Positions 48,745 through 58,044 of a stretch of DNA of 64,000 bases are shown here, piece after piece. The notes below the pieces were generated by a model. The model made no database searches. It was not told where the DNA came from and saw only the letters and a program-made list of their open reading frames with translations. Position 1 is the first letter of the stretch, and each line of letters starts with the position of its first letter. Source of the DNA: Burkholderia catarinensis (GTDB lineage: Bacteria > Pseudomonadota > Gammaproteobacteria > Burkholderiales > Burkholderiaceae); NCBI RefSeq assembly GCF_001883705.2, contig NZ_MDEQ02000001.1, positions 372,001 to 436,000 of the forward strand, written 5' to 3'. The position numbers were made by a program, and so were the translations under genes.

Positions 48745-49851
48745 ATGAAGTCCGATGATGTGATCGTCAGCTTTCGCGGTGTGCGGAAGACCTACGACGG
48801 CGAGACGCTGGTCGTCAAATCGCTCGACCTCGACATCCACCGCGGGGAATTCCTGACGCTGCTCGGGCCGTCGGGTTCGGGCAAGACGACCTGCCTGATG
48901 ATGCTCGCCGGCTTCGAATTCCCGACCGGCGGCGAGATCCACCTCGACGGCGAGCTGCTGAACAGCGTGCCGCCGCACAAGCGCAACATCGGCATGGTGT
49001 TCCAGAATTACGCGCTGTTCCCGCACCTGACGGTCGAGCAGAACGTCGCGTATCCGCTGACCGTGCGCAAGCTGCCGGCGGCCGAGCGCGCGGAGCGCGT
49101 CGCGCACGCGCTGAAGATGGTGCAGATGGAGCGCTTCGCGAAACGCTATCCGGCGCAGTTGTCGGGCGGCCAGCAGCAGCGCATCGCGCTGGCGCGTGCG
49201 CTCGTGTTCGAGCCGAAGCTCGTGCTGATGGACGAGCCGCTCGGCGCGCTCGACAAGCAGCTGCGCGAACACATGCAGTACGAACTGAAGGCGCTGCACG
49301 AAAAGCTCGGCGTGACCTTCGTGTACGTGACGCACGACCAGGGCGAGGCGCTGACGATGTCCGATCGCGTCGCCGTGTTCGACAAGGGCATCGTGCAGCA
49401 GCTCGACACCGTCGACCGCCTGTACGAATCGCCATGCAACGAATTCGTCGCGAACTTCATCGGCGACAGCAACCGGCTGCGCGGCACCATCGCGCGCGTC
49501 GACGGCGAATTCTGCGAGTTCCGGCTCGACGATGGCACGAAGCTCGTCGGCCGCCACATCGGCGAAGCAGCCGAGGGCGCGTCGGCCGTCGCGTGCATCC
49601 GCCCCGAACGCATGAGCCTTGCCGCGCACGGCGCGAACGGGCACGCGAACGGCACGGCCGCCAACCGTGTGACGGGCGAGGCGCGCAGTCTCATCTATTT
49701 CGGCGATCACGTGCGCATGCGCTGCGCGCTGCCGGGCCAGGACGAATGCTTCGTGAAGGTGCCGCTCGGCACCGGCGCGCTCGACGCGTTCTCGCCCGGC
49801 GCACCGGTCTCGCTCGCGTTCGCGCCCGAACACCTGCGCGTGTTCGCGTGA
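48745..49851 (+). CDS. ABC transporter ATP-binding protein, polyamine type (PotA/PotG-like)
   Basis: The 368-residue ATPase has Walker A GPSGSGKTT, signature LSGGQQQRIALARAL, Walker B LVLMDEPLGALD and the switch His in YVTHDQGEALTMSD. A C-terminal TOBE domain (CIRPERMSL) is typical of spermidine/putrescine importers. ATG 48745 follows AAGGGGA. It is the first gene of a four-gene operon and energises the two permeases at 51066 and 52378. Confidence 0.93.
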   Translation: MKSDDVIVSFRGVRKTYDGETLVVKSLDLDIHRGEFLTLLGPSGSGKTTCLMMLAGFEFPTGGEIHLDGELLNSVPPHKRNIGMVFQNYALFPHLTVEQNVAYPLTVRKLPAAERAERVAHALKMVQMERFAKRYPAQLSGGQQQRIALARALVFEPKLVLMDEPLGALDKQLREHMQYELKALHEKLGVTFVYVTHDQGEALTMSDRVAVFDKGIVQQLDTVDRLYESPCNEFVANFIGDSNRLRGTIARVDGEFCEFRLDDGTKLVGRHIGEAAEGASAVACIRPERMSLAAHGANGHANGTAANRVTGEARSLIYFGDHVRMRCALPGQDECFVKVPLGTGALDAFSPGAPVSLAFAPEHLRVFA

Positions 49852-49927
49852 GCATGGTTTACCCGATTTTCCGCAGCACGTCGTCAACAACAAAGCCCAC
49901 TTCCACCACGAGAGGAGAGGAACCATC

Positions 49928-50974
49928 ATGAAACGAGCAAGCTTTACGGCGCGCCGCACGGCGCTCGCGCTGGCACTGGTCGCGTTCGGCGCATCGGCAA
50001 CGGCTGCCGAACTCACGGTCGTCAACTTCGGCGGCGCGAACGGCGACGCGCAGAAGGCCGCGTTCAACCAGCCGTTCGAGAAGGCGACCGGCAACAAGGT
50101 CACGGCCGTCGAATACAACGGCGAGCAGGCGAAAGTGAAGGCGATGGTCGAGGCGAAGCACGTCAACTGGGACGTGGTCGAAGTCGAATCGGGCGACCTG
50201 AACCGCGGCTGCGACGAAGGGCTGTATGAAAAACTCGACTGGTCGAAAATTGCGAAGAAGTCCGACCTGATTCCGGAATCGCCGCAGGTGTGCGGCGTCG
50301 GCTTCTTCGTGTGGTCGACGGCGCTGTCGTACAACGCGGACAAGCTGAAGGGCGCGCCGACCGGCTGGGCCGATTTCTGGAACGTGAAGAAATTCCCCGG
50401 CAAGCGCGGGATGCGCAAGGGCGCGCGCTACAACCTCGAGTTCGCGCTGATGGCCGACGGCGTCGCGACGAAGGATGTCTACAAGGTGCTCGGCACGAAG
50501 GCCGGCCAGGACCGCGCGTTCAAGAAGCTCGACGAGCTGAAGCCGTACATCCAGTGGTGGGAAGCGGGCGCGCAGCCGCCGCAGTTCCTCGTCGCCGGCG
50601 ACGTCGTGATGTCGACCGCGTACAACGGCCGCATCGACGCCGCGCAGAAGGAAGGCAAGAACCTGAAGGTCGTGTGGAACGGCAGTATCTACGACCTCGA
50701 CTACTGGGCGATTCCGAAGGGTTCGCCGAACAAGGCGCTGGCCGAGCAGTACATCGCGTACTCGCTGACGCCGAAGCCGCAGCAGGCGTATGCGCAGCAC
50801 ATCGCGTACGGTCCCGCGAACATCGCGGCGATCAAGTCGCTCGACGCGAAGACGCTCGCCAACCTGCCGAACTCGCCGGCCAACGGCAAGAACGCGGTGC
50901 TGGAGGACATCGGTTTCTGGACCGATCACAGCGACGAGCTCGAGCAGCGCTTCTCCGCATGGGCGACGAAGTAA
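49928..50974 (+). CDS. ABC transporter periplasmic substrate-binding protein, polyamine-like
   Basis: The 348-residue protein has a signal peptide (ARRTALALALVAFGASATAA) followed by ELTVVNFGGANGDAQKAAFN and a type II binding fold resembling PotD/PotF. The segment WDVVEVESGDLNRGCDEGLY carries acidic and aromatic residues expected for a cationic amine ligand. AGAGGAG is just upstream. The sequence does not decide between putrescine, spermidine, GABA or another amine. Confidence 0.9.
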   Translation: MKRASFTARRTALALALVAFGASATAAELTVVNFGGANGDAQKAAFNQPFEKATGNKVTAVEYNGEQAKVKAMVEAKHVNWDVVEVESGDLNRGCDEGLYEKLDWSKIAKKSDLIPESPQVCGVGFFVWSTALSYNADKLKGAPTGWADFWNVKKFPGKRGMRKGARYNLEFALMADGVATKDVYKVLGTKAGQDRAFKKLDELKPYIQWWEAGAQPPQFLVAGDVVMSTAYNGRIDAAQKEGKNLKVVWNGSIYDLDYWAIPKGSPNKALAEQYIAYSLTPKPQQAYAQHIAYGPANIAAIKSLDAKTLANLPNSPANGKNAVLEDIGFWTDHSDELEQRFSAWATK

Positions 50975-51065
50975 GCGCGCAGGCGTCCTGACGCAACCGG
51001 CCGCGCGGCGCGATTCAGCGCCGCGCGGCCTTCCGCCGGATCGCGGTCCGGCCGGAGAGAAACCG

Positions 51066-52340
51066 TTGAATACGATGACGATCGCACCTTCCTCGCCGTC
51101 GACGGCCGCGCTCAAGCGCGAGCTGAAGGCCGCCGAGGCCCGCAAGCGCACGATGGCGCTGCTGCTGGTCGCGCCGCTCGCGATTTTCCTGCTGCTGATT
51201 TTCGTCGTGCCGATCGGCACGCTGCTCACGCGCGCGGTGCAGAACCCCGAGATTGCGACCGCGCTGCCGAACACGATTGCCGCGCTGTCGGGCTGGGACC
51301 GCAAGGCGCCGCCGGCCGATGCCGCGTATGTCGCGCTCGCGGCCGACATGACGAAGGTGGCCGACAGCGAGGCGATGGGCGCGCTCGCGCGGCGCCTGAA
51401 CACCGAAATTCCCGGCTATCGCTCGCTCGTCGCGAAGACGGCGCGCGCGATGCCGCTGAAGGGCGGGGAGGGTGCCGGCGACGCGGCGCTGACGCCCGCG
51501 CAGACGCGCGAGAAATTCATCGAGCTCGATTCGCGCTGGGGCGAGCTCGCGTACTGGCAGTCGATCGCGAAGAACGGCAGCCAGGTGTCGCCGTTCTACC
51601 TGCTCGCCGCGCTCGACCACAAGCAGGACGGCTTCGGCCATATCGTGCAGGCCGATCCCGACCAGTCGATCTATCTCGCGATCTTCGGCCGCACGTTCGT
51701 GATCGGCGTCGCCGTCACGCTGTTCGCGCTGCTGCTCGGCTACCCGCTCGCGTACTGGATCTCGACACTGTCGGATCGGCGCGCGAACCTCGTGATGATC
51801 CTCGTGCTGATTCCGTTCTGGACCTCGGTGCTGGTGCGCGTCGCCGCGTGGATCGTGCTGCTGCAGAGCGAAGGGCTGATCAACACGGCGCTGATCGGCA
51901 GCGGGCTGATCTCGCATCCGCTGACGCTGCTGTTCAACCGCATCGGCGTGTACATCTCGATGACGCACATCCTGCTGCCGTTCATGATCCTGCCGCTCTA
52001 CAGCGTGATGAAGTCGATCCCGCCGACCTACCAGCGCGCGGCCGTGTCGCTCGGCAGCCATCCGTTCGCCGCGTTCTGGCGCGTGTACGTGCCGCAGACC
52101 TATCCGGGCGTCGGCGCGGGCGCGCTGCTCGTGTTCATCCTCGCGATCGGCTACTACATCACGCCCGCGCTGCTCGGCGGGCCGAACGACCAGATGGTCA
52201 GCTACTACGTCGCGTACTTCACGAACGTGACGATCAACTGGGGCATGGCGTGCGCGCTCGGCGGGCTGCTGCTCGCGGCGACGCTCGTGCTGTATGCGGT
52301 GTACGGGCGCTTCACGCGCACGAACGTGAGCCTCGGCTGA
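51066..52340 (+). CDS. ABC transporter permease, PotB/PotH-like, with long periplasmic insert
   Basis: The protein of 424 residues has a first membrane helix (MALLLVAPLAIFLLLIFVVP), then a periplasmic-side insert of about 130 residues rich in Ala/Glu. Five or so further helices follow, including the EAA-like contact sequence AAVSLGSHPFAAFWRVYVPQ. TTG 51066 is preferred because GGAGAG lies eight bases before it; ATG 51075 is nine bases later. The insert after helix 1 is longer than in E. coli PotB/PotH. It pairs with the next gene to form the channel. Confidence 0.88.
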   Translation: MNTMTIAPSSPSTAALKRELKAAEARKRTMALLLVAPLAIFLLLIFVVPIGTLLTRAVQNPEIATALPNTIAALSGWDRKAPPADAAYVALAADMTKVADSEAMGALARRLNTEIPGYRSLVAKTARAMPLKGGEGAGDAALTPAQTREKFIELDSRWGELAYWQSIAKNGSQVSPFYLLAALDHKQDGFGHIVQADPDQSIYLAIFGRTFVIGVAVTLFALLLGYPLAYWISTLSDRRANLVMILVLIPFWTSVLVRVAAWIVLLQSEGLINTALIGSGLISHPLTLLFNRIGVYISMTHILLPFMILPLYSVMKSIPPTYQRAAVSLGSHPFAAFWRVYVPQTYPGVGAGALLVFILAIGYYITPALLGGPNDQMVSYYVAYFTNVTINWGMACALGGLLLAATLVLYAVYGRFTRTNVSLG

Positions 52341-52377
52341 GCGCCGCGTACAACGAAACGGGAAAGGGAATCCGACC

Positions 52378-53214
52378 ATGAAACTCGCCAGGCCGCTGTT
52401 CGCGCCGCACATGTCGTTCGTCGAGCGCGCGTGGTACGTCGCGCTGCGCGTGCTCGTCGTGCTGACGCTGCTGTACCTGATCCTGCCGGTGCTCGCGATC
52501 GTGCCGCTGTCGTTCTCGTCGAGCACGTTCCTCGTCTATCCGATCCCGGGCTTCTCGATGCGCTGGTACGAGAACCTGATCGCATCGGACGAATGGCGGA
52601 TGGCCGCGAAGAACAGCTTTATCGTCGCGCCGTCGGCGACCGTCGTCGCGACCGTGCTCGGCACGCTCGCCGCGATCGGTCTCACGAAGGCCGACTTCCG
52701 CGGCAAGGGGCTGCTGATGGCCGTGCTGCTGTCGCCGATGATCGTGCCCGTCGTCGTGGTCGGCGTCGGCATGTACCTGTTCTTCGCGCCGCTCGGGCTC
52801 GCGAATACCTATACGGGGCTGATCGCCGCGCACGCGGCGCTCGGCGTGCCGTTCGTCGTGACGACGGTTGCCGCGACGCTGCAGGGCTTCAACCAGAACC
52901 TCGTGCGCGCGAGCCTGTCGCTCGGCGCGAATTCCGTGACGACCTTTTTCCGCGTGACGCTGCCGGTGATCGCGCCGGGCGTGATGTCGGGCGCGCTGTT
53001 CGCGTTCGCGACGTCGTTCGACGAAGTCGTCGTCACGCTGTTCCTCGCGGGCGCGGACCAGACGACGCTGCCGCGCCAGATGTTCACCGGCATCCGCGAG
53101 AACATCAGCCCGACGATCGCTGCGCTCGCAACGATCCTGATCATTTTCTCGACGAGCCTGCTGCTTGCGCTCGAATGGCTGCGCGGGCGTAATGCGCGGC
53201 GCGCGGTGACCTGA
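52378..53214 (+). CDS. ABC transporter permease, PotC/PotI-like
   Basis: The 278-residue protein has six membrane helices (VLVVLTLLYLILPVLAIVPL at the start) and the EAA-type loop RASLSLGANSVTTFFRVTLP. It completes the transporter with the ATPase, binding protein and first permease. It starts 37 bases after the preceding permease. No amine catabolic enzyme is in the operon. Confidence 0.92.
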   Translation: MKLARPLFAPHMSFVERAWYVALRVLVVLTLLYLILPVLAIVPLSFSSSTFLVYPIPGFSMRWYENLIASDEWRMAAKNSFIVAPSATVVATVLGTLAAIGLTKADFRGKGLLMAVLLSPMIVPVVVVGVGMYLFFAPLGLANTYTGLIAAHAALGVPFVVTTVAATLQGFNQNLVRASLSLGANSVTTFFRVTLPVIAPGVMSGALFAFATSFDEVVVTLFLAGADQTTLPRQMFTGIRENISPTIAALATILIIFSTSLLLALEWLRGRNARRAVT

Positions 53215-53431
53215 CGCGTCGGAGATGCGTCGCATGCGTTGCCGCGCAAGATGCACGGCAACGCGCCTGCTTTCATTTCGCTGACTGACGAGGCGGCTGC
53301 CTGCACGTTCGATGCGGCTCTGCAACAATACGGGGCGCGGCGGCGCGCGTTCCGAGCGGTGCGACCGGAACGCCGCCGCGAGTTCAATCCGCGACGCGGC
53401 GCAACGCGTCGCTCGTCAGCCGAGCCTCATC

Positions 53432-54850
53432 TTGTCCGAATTCGCTTCCCCCGCCGGCGCCCATGAGCCGGCCGTCAACTGGCGCGCGATGTCCGCGGTG
53501 CTGCTGGCCGTCGCGCTCGCGACGCTCGACACCGCGATCGCGAACACCGCGCTGCCCGCGATCGCGGCCGACCTGCATGCGTCGCCGGCCGCGTCCGTGT
53601 GGATCATCAACGCATACCAGCTCGCGATGGTCGCGACGCTGCTGCCGTTCGCATCGCTCGGCGACATCGTCGGCCACAAGCGCGTGTATATCGCCGGGCT
53701 CGCGGTGTTCACGCTCGCGTCGCTCGGCTGTTCGCTCGCGTCGACGCTGCCGATGCTGACGGCCGCGCGGATCGTGCAGGGCTTCGGTGCGAGCGCGATC
53801 ATGAGCGTGAACGTCGCGCTGATCCGCGGCCTGTTTCCCGCGCACCGTCTCGGGCGCGGCGTCGGCTTCAACGCGCTCGTCGTCGGCGTGTCGTTTGCGG
53901 TGGGGCCGACGATCGCGTCGCTGATCCTGTCGGTCGCCGCGTGGCCGTGGCTGTTCGCGGTGAACGTGCCGCTCGGCGTGTTCGCGCTCGCGGTGGCGAT
54001 TCCGTCGCTGCCGCAGACGGCGCGCGGCAAGCATGCGTTCGATCCGGTTGCCGCGCTGTTCAACGTGATCACGTTCGCGTCGCTGATCTTCGCGCTCGGC
54101 GAATTCGCGCAGCGCGGGCCGCTTTCCGTCGTGTTCGCGGCGGCCGCGGTTGCGCTCGCATTCGGCTGGCTGCTGATCCGCCGCCAGGCCGGGCACCCGG
54201 CGCCGATGCTGCCGGTCGACCTGTTTCGCCGGCCGGTGTTCACGCTGTCCGCGCTGACAGCCGTATGCGCGTTCGCCGCGCAAGGGCTCGCGTTCGTGTC
54301 GCTGCCGTTCTATTTCGAAACCGTCCTGCATCGCAGCGCGGTCGAGACGGGGTTCCTGATGACGCCGTGGTCGGCGATCGTCGCGCTTGCCGCGCCGATC
54401 GCGGGCCGGCTGTCGGATCGCTACCCGCCGGGCCTGCTCGGCGCGATCGGGCTCGCGCTGCTGAGCGCGGGCATGGTGTCGCTCGCCGCGTTGCCGGCGG
54501 CGCCGGGCGTCGTCGACATCGGCTGGCGGATGATGCTGTGCGGCGCGGGCTTCGGCTTCTTCCAGTCGCCGAACCTGAAGGCGCTGATGTCGAGCGCGCC
54601 GCCCGAACGCAGCGGCGGCGCGAGCGGAATCATCGCGACCGCGCGGCTGATCGGGCAGGCAACGGGCGCGGCGCTCGTCGCGCTGTCGTTCGGGATCGCG
54701 GGGCGCCACGGGCCGACGCTCGCGCTGATGCTCGGCGCGGGCTTTGCGGGGGCCGCGAGCGTCGCGAGCGGGTTGCGGCTGTTCGCGCCGTCGCATCGGG
54801 CCGGCGTGCCGGCCGCGCCGGAGCGCGTGAACGAGCAGGCGACGGAGTAG
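53432..54850 (+). CDS. MFS transporter, DHA2-like drug exporter
   Basis: The protein of about 472 residues has 14 or so hydrophobic segments and the EmrB/QacA-type first helix SAVLLAVALATLDTAIANTA (D embedded in helix 1). ASLGDIVGHKRVYIAGLAVF and the C-motif-like GVSFAVGPTIASLILS follow. Such pumps export drugs or metabolites using the proton gradient. The start is uncertain: TTG 53432 is proposed because sequence before it is Arg-rich and featureless; no strong ribosome site is present. A MarR- or TetR-type regulator is not adjacent. Confidence 0.85.
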   Translation: MSEFASPAGAHEPAVNWRAMSAVLLAVALATLDTAIANTALPAIAADLHASPAASVWIINAYQLAMVATLLPFASLGDIVGHKRVYIAGLAVFTLASLGCSLASTLPMLTAARIVQGFGASAIMSVNVALIRGLFPAHRLGRGVGFNALVVGVSFAVGPTIASLILSVAAWPWLFAVNVPLGVFALAVAIPSLPQTARGKHAFDPVAALFNVITFASLIFALGEFAQRGPLSVVFAAAAVALAFGWLLIRRQAGHPAPMLPVDLFRRPVFTLSALTAVCAFAAQGLAFVSLPFYFETVLHRSAVETGFLMTPWSAIVALAAPIAGRLSDRYPPGLLGAIGLALLSAGMVSLAALPAAPGVVDIGWRMMLCGAGFGFFQSPNLKALMSSAPPERSGGASGIIATARLIGQATGAALVALSFGIAGRHGPTLALMLGAGFAGAASVASGLRLFAPSHRAGVPAAPERVNEQATE

Positions 54851-54869
54851 GGCACGGGAAAGTCACGAA

Positions 54870-54901
54870 CCGGCGCGCGACAGACCACCGCCGCGCGCCG
54901 G
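54870..54901. terminator. Hairpin between convergent MFS and sedolisin 2 genes
   Basis: CCGGCGCGCG (54870-54879) pairs with CGCGCGCCGG (54892-54901) in the 65-base gap. No T-tract is seen. Confidence 0.5.
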
Positions 54902-54915
54902 CCTTCATGCATCGA

Positions 54916-56649
54916 TCAGAACCCGCCCGACTTGATCAGCTGGTTGAGGTTCGCGATGTTCAGGCTGCCGAAGCCGGTCGTCAGATCCCACCCGGTGCCT
55001 GCGGTATAGCCGTACCCCTGATAGCCGTTGTTCCCCGACACGACGTCATAGCGCACGAGCGACGGGTTCGACGGAATCGCGCGATACAGGTTGCCGGCCG
55101 GGAAGCCGAGGCCCGTGCCGTTCGCCGCGAGCAGGCGCGCCCAGAGGCCCGTGAAGATCGGCGCGGCGAGGCTCGTGCCGCCGATCTGCTGCAACTGGCC
55201 GTAGTTGTAGATGTACGCGCCCGTGCTTTGCGCAGCGTCGAACGAGACGTCCGGCAACTGGCGGTTGCTGCCGGACTGCCACGACGGCGCGGGCAGGATC
55301 GTGCTGACGCCGCCGCCCGTCGCCCACAGCTTGCCGTTGCCGTCGAGCCCTTCGTTCCACACCGTCTCGTTCGAGAAGGCGCCCGCCGACGTCGTGTAGA
55401 GCGTCGTGCCGCCGATCGCGAGCACGTGCGGCGACGAAGCCGGCCACGATACCGTGTAGTTCGAGCCGTCCGGATAGCCGCGGTTGTTGCACTCGTACAC
55501 GCCTTCGTCGCCTGACGACACCGAGAACGTCTGGCCTTGCGCCGCGGCCGTCGTGAAGATCTGCTCCTCGGCGTCGAGCGTGCCGTCCGCGCTCGCGTCG
55601 GTCTCGCACCAGCCGAGCGACACGTTGATCACCTTCGCGGTGTTGTCCGACACCGCGCGGTTGAACGCCTGCGTGAGGCCTGTGTTGCCGGAGGCGTTGA
55701 GGTCCGCCATGTAGAACACGAGCTTGCCGACCTGGCCGCCGGCCGAGCCGACGATCGACTGGCTGTCGAGATCCCATTCGCCCTGGCCGCTCTGGTCGTC
55801 GCTGTAGCTGCCGCTCGTGCCGTTGGTCTTGACGGTCTGCGTCGAGACCGTGCCGTAACCGTTGCTCGACGTGAACTGCTTCAGGTCCTGCAGCGTTTGC
55901 GACACGCCGCCGATCGTGATGATGCCGACGGTCACGCCGGCCGCGGTCGGCACGCCGGTCGCGTTGTAGAGGCCCGGGAATTCCTTCGGATAGTGGCCGG
56001 TCGCCGTGCCGGCCGCGAGCGCTTGCGGCTTCGCCACGTTGCCGACGCGCAGCATCGGCCGTGCACGCGCGACGCTCTGCAGCCCGAGCACCGAGCCGAC
56101 GACGTCGCCGAGCGCGCGCGGCACCTGCGCGGTCGACGCGTTGGCGAAGCCCGAGCGGCCCGCGTACTGGAAGTGTACGAGCGACGTGTTGAACGCAGTC
56201 TTCACCGTGCCGGCCGTGCCGCTTGCGGATACCAGCAGCCGGTTCGGCGCGACCTCGACGTTCACGAAGCCGCTCTTGTGCAGATAGTCGACCACCGACT
56301 TCACCTGCGCGTCGGTCGGCGCGTAATTGGCGAGGAACTGCTCGTGCGTGAGGTACTGGCGGTAATGCGCGCTGCCGGGCCGGTTCACGTCGCGCGCCAG
56401 TTGCTTGAGCTGCGCGTCGTTGCGCAGCTTCAGGCTGACGACGACGTTGGTCGTCTCGCCGGCCGCGAGTTCGAGCGACGGCGCCGCACTGCGCGCCATC
56501 AACTGCGGGCCGGTCAGAAAGGCCTTCGTATGGGTATCGACCCAATCCGTCGCCGCGTGCGCCGCAGCGGCGGCGAACACGAGCGGTGCCACGCACGCAA
56601 GGCGGCGGGGCGACGGAAGGGGAAGGGCAAACCGGGCATTCCTTTTCAT
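54916..56649 (-). CDS. Sedolisin (S53) serine-carboxyl protease, secreted, copy 2
   Basis: The 577-residue precursor starts at ATG 56649 after AAAGGACT. The Sec signal is RRLACVAPLVFAAAAAHAAT. A pro-domain (YRQYLTHEQFLANYAPTDAQ) precedes the catalytic domain. Its Glu/Asp lie in EWDLDSQ near residue 290 and the nucleophile is Ser493 in GGTSLAAPIFTGLW. The C-terminal calcium site is GWDLTTGFGSLN. Many stretches are the same as in the sedolisin at 26048-27880, so the two are paralogues. Upstream frame extension adds no signal and is rejected. Confidence 0.93.
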   Translation of the reverse strand: MKRNARFALPLPSPRRLACVAPLVFAAAAAHAATDWVDTHTKAFLTGPQLMARSAAPSLELAAGETTNVVVSLKLRNDAQLKQLARDVNRPGSAHYRQYLTHEQFLANYAPTDAQVKSVVDYLHKSGFVNVEVAPNRLLVSASGTAGTVKTAFNTSLVHFQYAGRSGFANASTAQVPRALGDVVGSVLGLQSVARARPMLRVGNVAKPQALAAGTATGHYPKEFPGLYNATGVPTAAGVTVGIITIGGVSQTLQDLKQFTSSNGYGTVSTQTVKTNGTSGSYSDDQSGQGEWDLDSQSIVGSAGGQVGKLVFYMADLNASGNTGLTQAFNRAVSDNTAKVINVSLGWCETDASADGTLDAEEQIFTTAAAQGQTFSVSSGDEGVYECNNRGYPDGSNYTVSWPASSPHVLAIGGTTLYTTSAGAFSNETVWNEGLDGNGKLWATGGGVSTILPAPSWQSGSNRQLPDVSFDAAQSTGAYIYNYGQLQQIGGTSLAAPIFTGLWARLLAANGTGLGFPAGNLYRAIPSNPSLVRYDVVSGNNGYQGYGYTAGTGWDLTTGFGSLNIANLNQLIKSGGF

Positions 56650-57231
56650 CGGGAGTCCTTTTTTAGGAGAGGCGACGTTACTGGAACCCCCGGCCCTTGT
56701 GGGGCCGCGAGCGGTGACGAGCGTAGGGCGTCGGTGCGGTTCGGGTAGCTGCCATTTTCCATAGCTGTCAGTTCTGACATCGGCGCGTGCGCACGCGCGC
56801 GTGGCGTCGTATGCGCAAGCGATGGCGAGCCCGGCGAGCGGAACCGGTTCGTGGCACGACGGCGCGGCAACGCGCGTCGTTCGGACGCACGAGTCGTTCG
56901 TCACTGCATCGGAACATGCGCGATCGTGGAGTGCAGGGTCGCGTGGATGGACGAGGCTTGCGTGCCGGTTGCCGCGTGCCGAGTCGCACTATGTGGTCAA
57001 TGGAAGGGACTCGTCAGGAACGGATGCGTGCATGCACAAGAACGGGGCCAGTGGACCTCAAACGTTTCCCGAACTGTGGAACGGCGCGCCGGGCAGTCTT
57101 GCAGGCGGCTTTCGGATCGCGCGCCGCGATTGCGGATTAGAGGGAATGCTCGAATTCGGGGCGGGCACGCGCCGACGTGGCGGACAGGATGTCCGCGCAG
57201 GATCGAGCGACGCCGTTCGCGAAATCCCGCC
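56650..57231. other. Intergenic region between sedolisin 2 and arsR
   Basis: About 580 bases with no gene I can support. It must hold the sedolisin promoter. Frames on the plus strand are Arg/Cys-rich, overlap each other and resemble no family. Confidence 0.4.
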
Positions 57232-57259
57232 TTGACTCGCGGCAATCAGCGGATATCCT
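57232..57259 (+). promoter_or_regulatory. Promoter of the arsR operon
   Basis: TTGACT (57232-57237), a 16-base spacer and TATCCT (57254-57259) form a good sigma-70 promoter. The expected start of transcription, near 57265, lies at the edge of the palindrome. Confidence 0.65.
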
Positions 57260-57262
57260 TCA

Positions 57263-57286
57263 ATCCATAACCACCGGGTTATGGAT
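57263..57286. promoter_or_regulatory. Perfect palindrome, operator candidate for the ArsR regulator
   Basis: ATCCATAACC (57263-57272), ACCG, GGTTATGGAT (57277-57286) is a perfect 10-bp inverted repeat. It starts at the presumed transcription start and includes ATG 57281. A bound ArsR dimer would block transcription of its own operon. Confidence 0.75.
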
Positions 57287-57616
57287 TTGGACATGCAGAA
57301 CGCTCACGACATGCTTTTCAGGACCCTTGCCGATCCCACGCGCCGCGCGCTCTTCGAGCGGCTGTGCGCGGATGGCGAGTTGACGGTTGCCGCGCTGACG
57401 GCCCATGCGGGCGTCTCGCAGCCGGCCGTCTCGAAGCATCTCGGCGTACTGAAGCAGGCCGGGCTCGTGAGCGACCGCCACGAAGGCCGGCAGACGCACT
57501 ACAGCGCGCAGCCGCAAGCGCTGGCCCCGTTGATCGACTGGACAAGCCAGATGGCCGGCTTCTGGCAGAACCGGTTCGATGCCCTCGAAGATCTGCTCAA
57601 AAGGATGGATCAATGA
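57281..57616 (+). CDS. ArsR-family transcriptional regulator
   Basis: The 111-residue regulator has an ArsR winged helix (LFRTLADPTRRALFERL, LTAHAGVSQPAVSKHLGVLK and the wing GLVSDRHEGRQTHYSA). No CxC or other metal-binding Cys is present, so it is not a metal sensor of the classical kind. Start ATG 57281 is in the palindrome; ATG 57293 (MQNAHDML) is an equally possible start with a weak GGA upstream. Such non-metal ArsR proteins commonly precede SRPBCC genes, as here. The stop overlaps the next start. Confidence 0.9.
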   Translation: MDLDMQNAHDMLFRTLADPTRRALFERLCADGELTVAALTAHAGVSQPAVSKHLGVLKQAGLVSDRHEGRQTHYSAQPQALAPLIDWTSQMAGFWQNRFDALEDLLKRMDQ

Positions 57617-58044
57617 ACCAAGCCTCTACCGAAACGCGCTCCGTCGTCGTCGACCGCGAGCTGCCGCATCCGCCGGAGAAGATCTGGCGCGCGCTCACGC
57701 AACCGCACCTGATCGAGGCGTGGCTGATGAAGAGCGACTTCGAACCCGTCGCGGGCCGCGCTTTCAGCTTCCGCGCGGACTGGGGTTCGGTCGACTGCAA
57801 GGTCCTGACGATCGAGCCGCCGCGGGCGCTGTCCTATACATGGGCCGCGTACGGCCTCGAAAGCGTCGTCACGTGGACGCTTACGCCGACGCCGGCCGGC
57901 ACGCACTTGCGCATGGAGCAGGTCGGCTTCCGCGCGGATCAGGAGCAGGCGTACCGCGGCGCGCAGCACGGCTGGGTGCGGTTCTTCGAGTCGCTTGAAC
58001 AGGTTCTGGCGCGTCCCGACGAAGGCACGGAGGCCCGCGCATGA
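57613..58044 (+). CDS. SRPBCC (AHSA1-like, START-fold) protein
   Basis: The 143-residue protein has the family's pattern: VDRELPHPPEKIWRALTQP, then AWLMKSDFEPVAGRAFSFR and YTWAAYGLESVVTWTLTP, ending with GWVRFFESLEQVL. The fold has a deep hydrophobic pocket and the ligand is unknown in most members. It is translationally coupled to arsR before it (ATGA) and to the DUF1801 gene after it (ATGA). Confidence 0.88.
   Translation: MNQASTETRSVVVDRELPHPPEKIWRALTQPHLIEAWLMKSDFEPVAGRAFSFRADWGSVDCKVLTIEPPRALSYTWAAYGLESVVTWTLTPTPAGTHLRMEQVGFRADQEQAYRGAQHGWVRFFESLEQVLARPDEGTEARA

Noticed and set aside
53599..55515. Plus-strand frame running from the MFS gene into sedolisin 2
   Set aside because: It bridges two convergent real genes and has no recognisable sequence.
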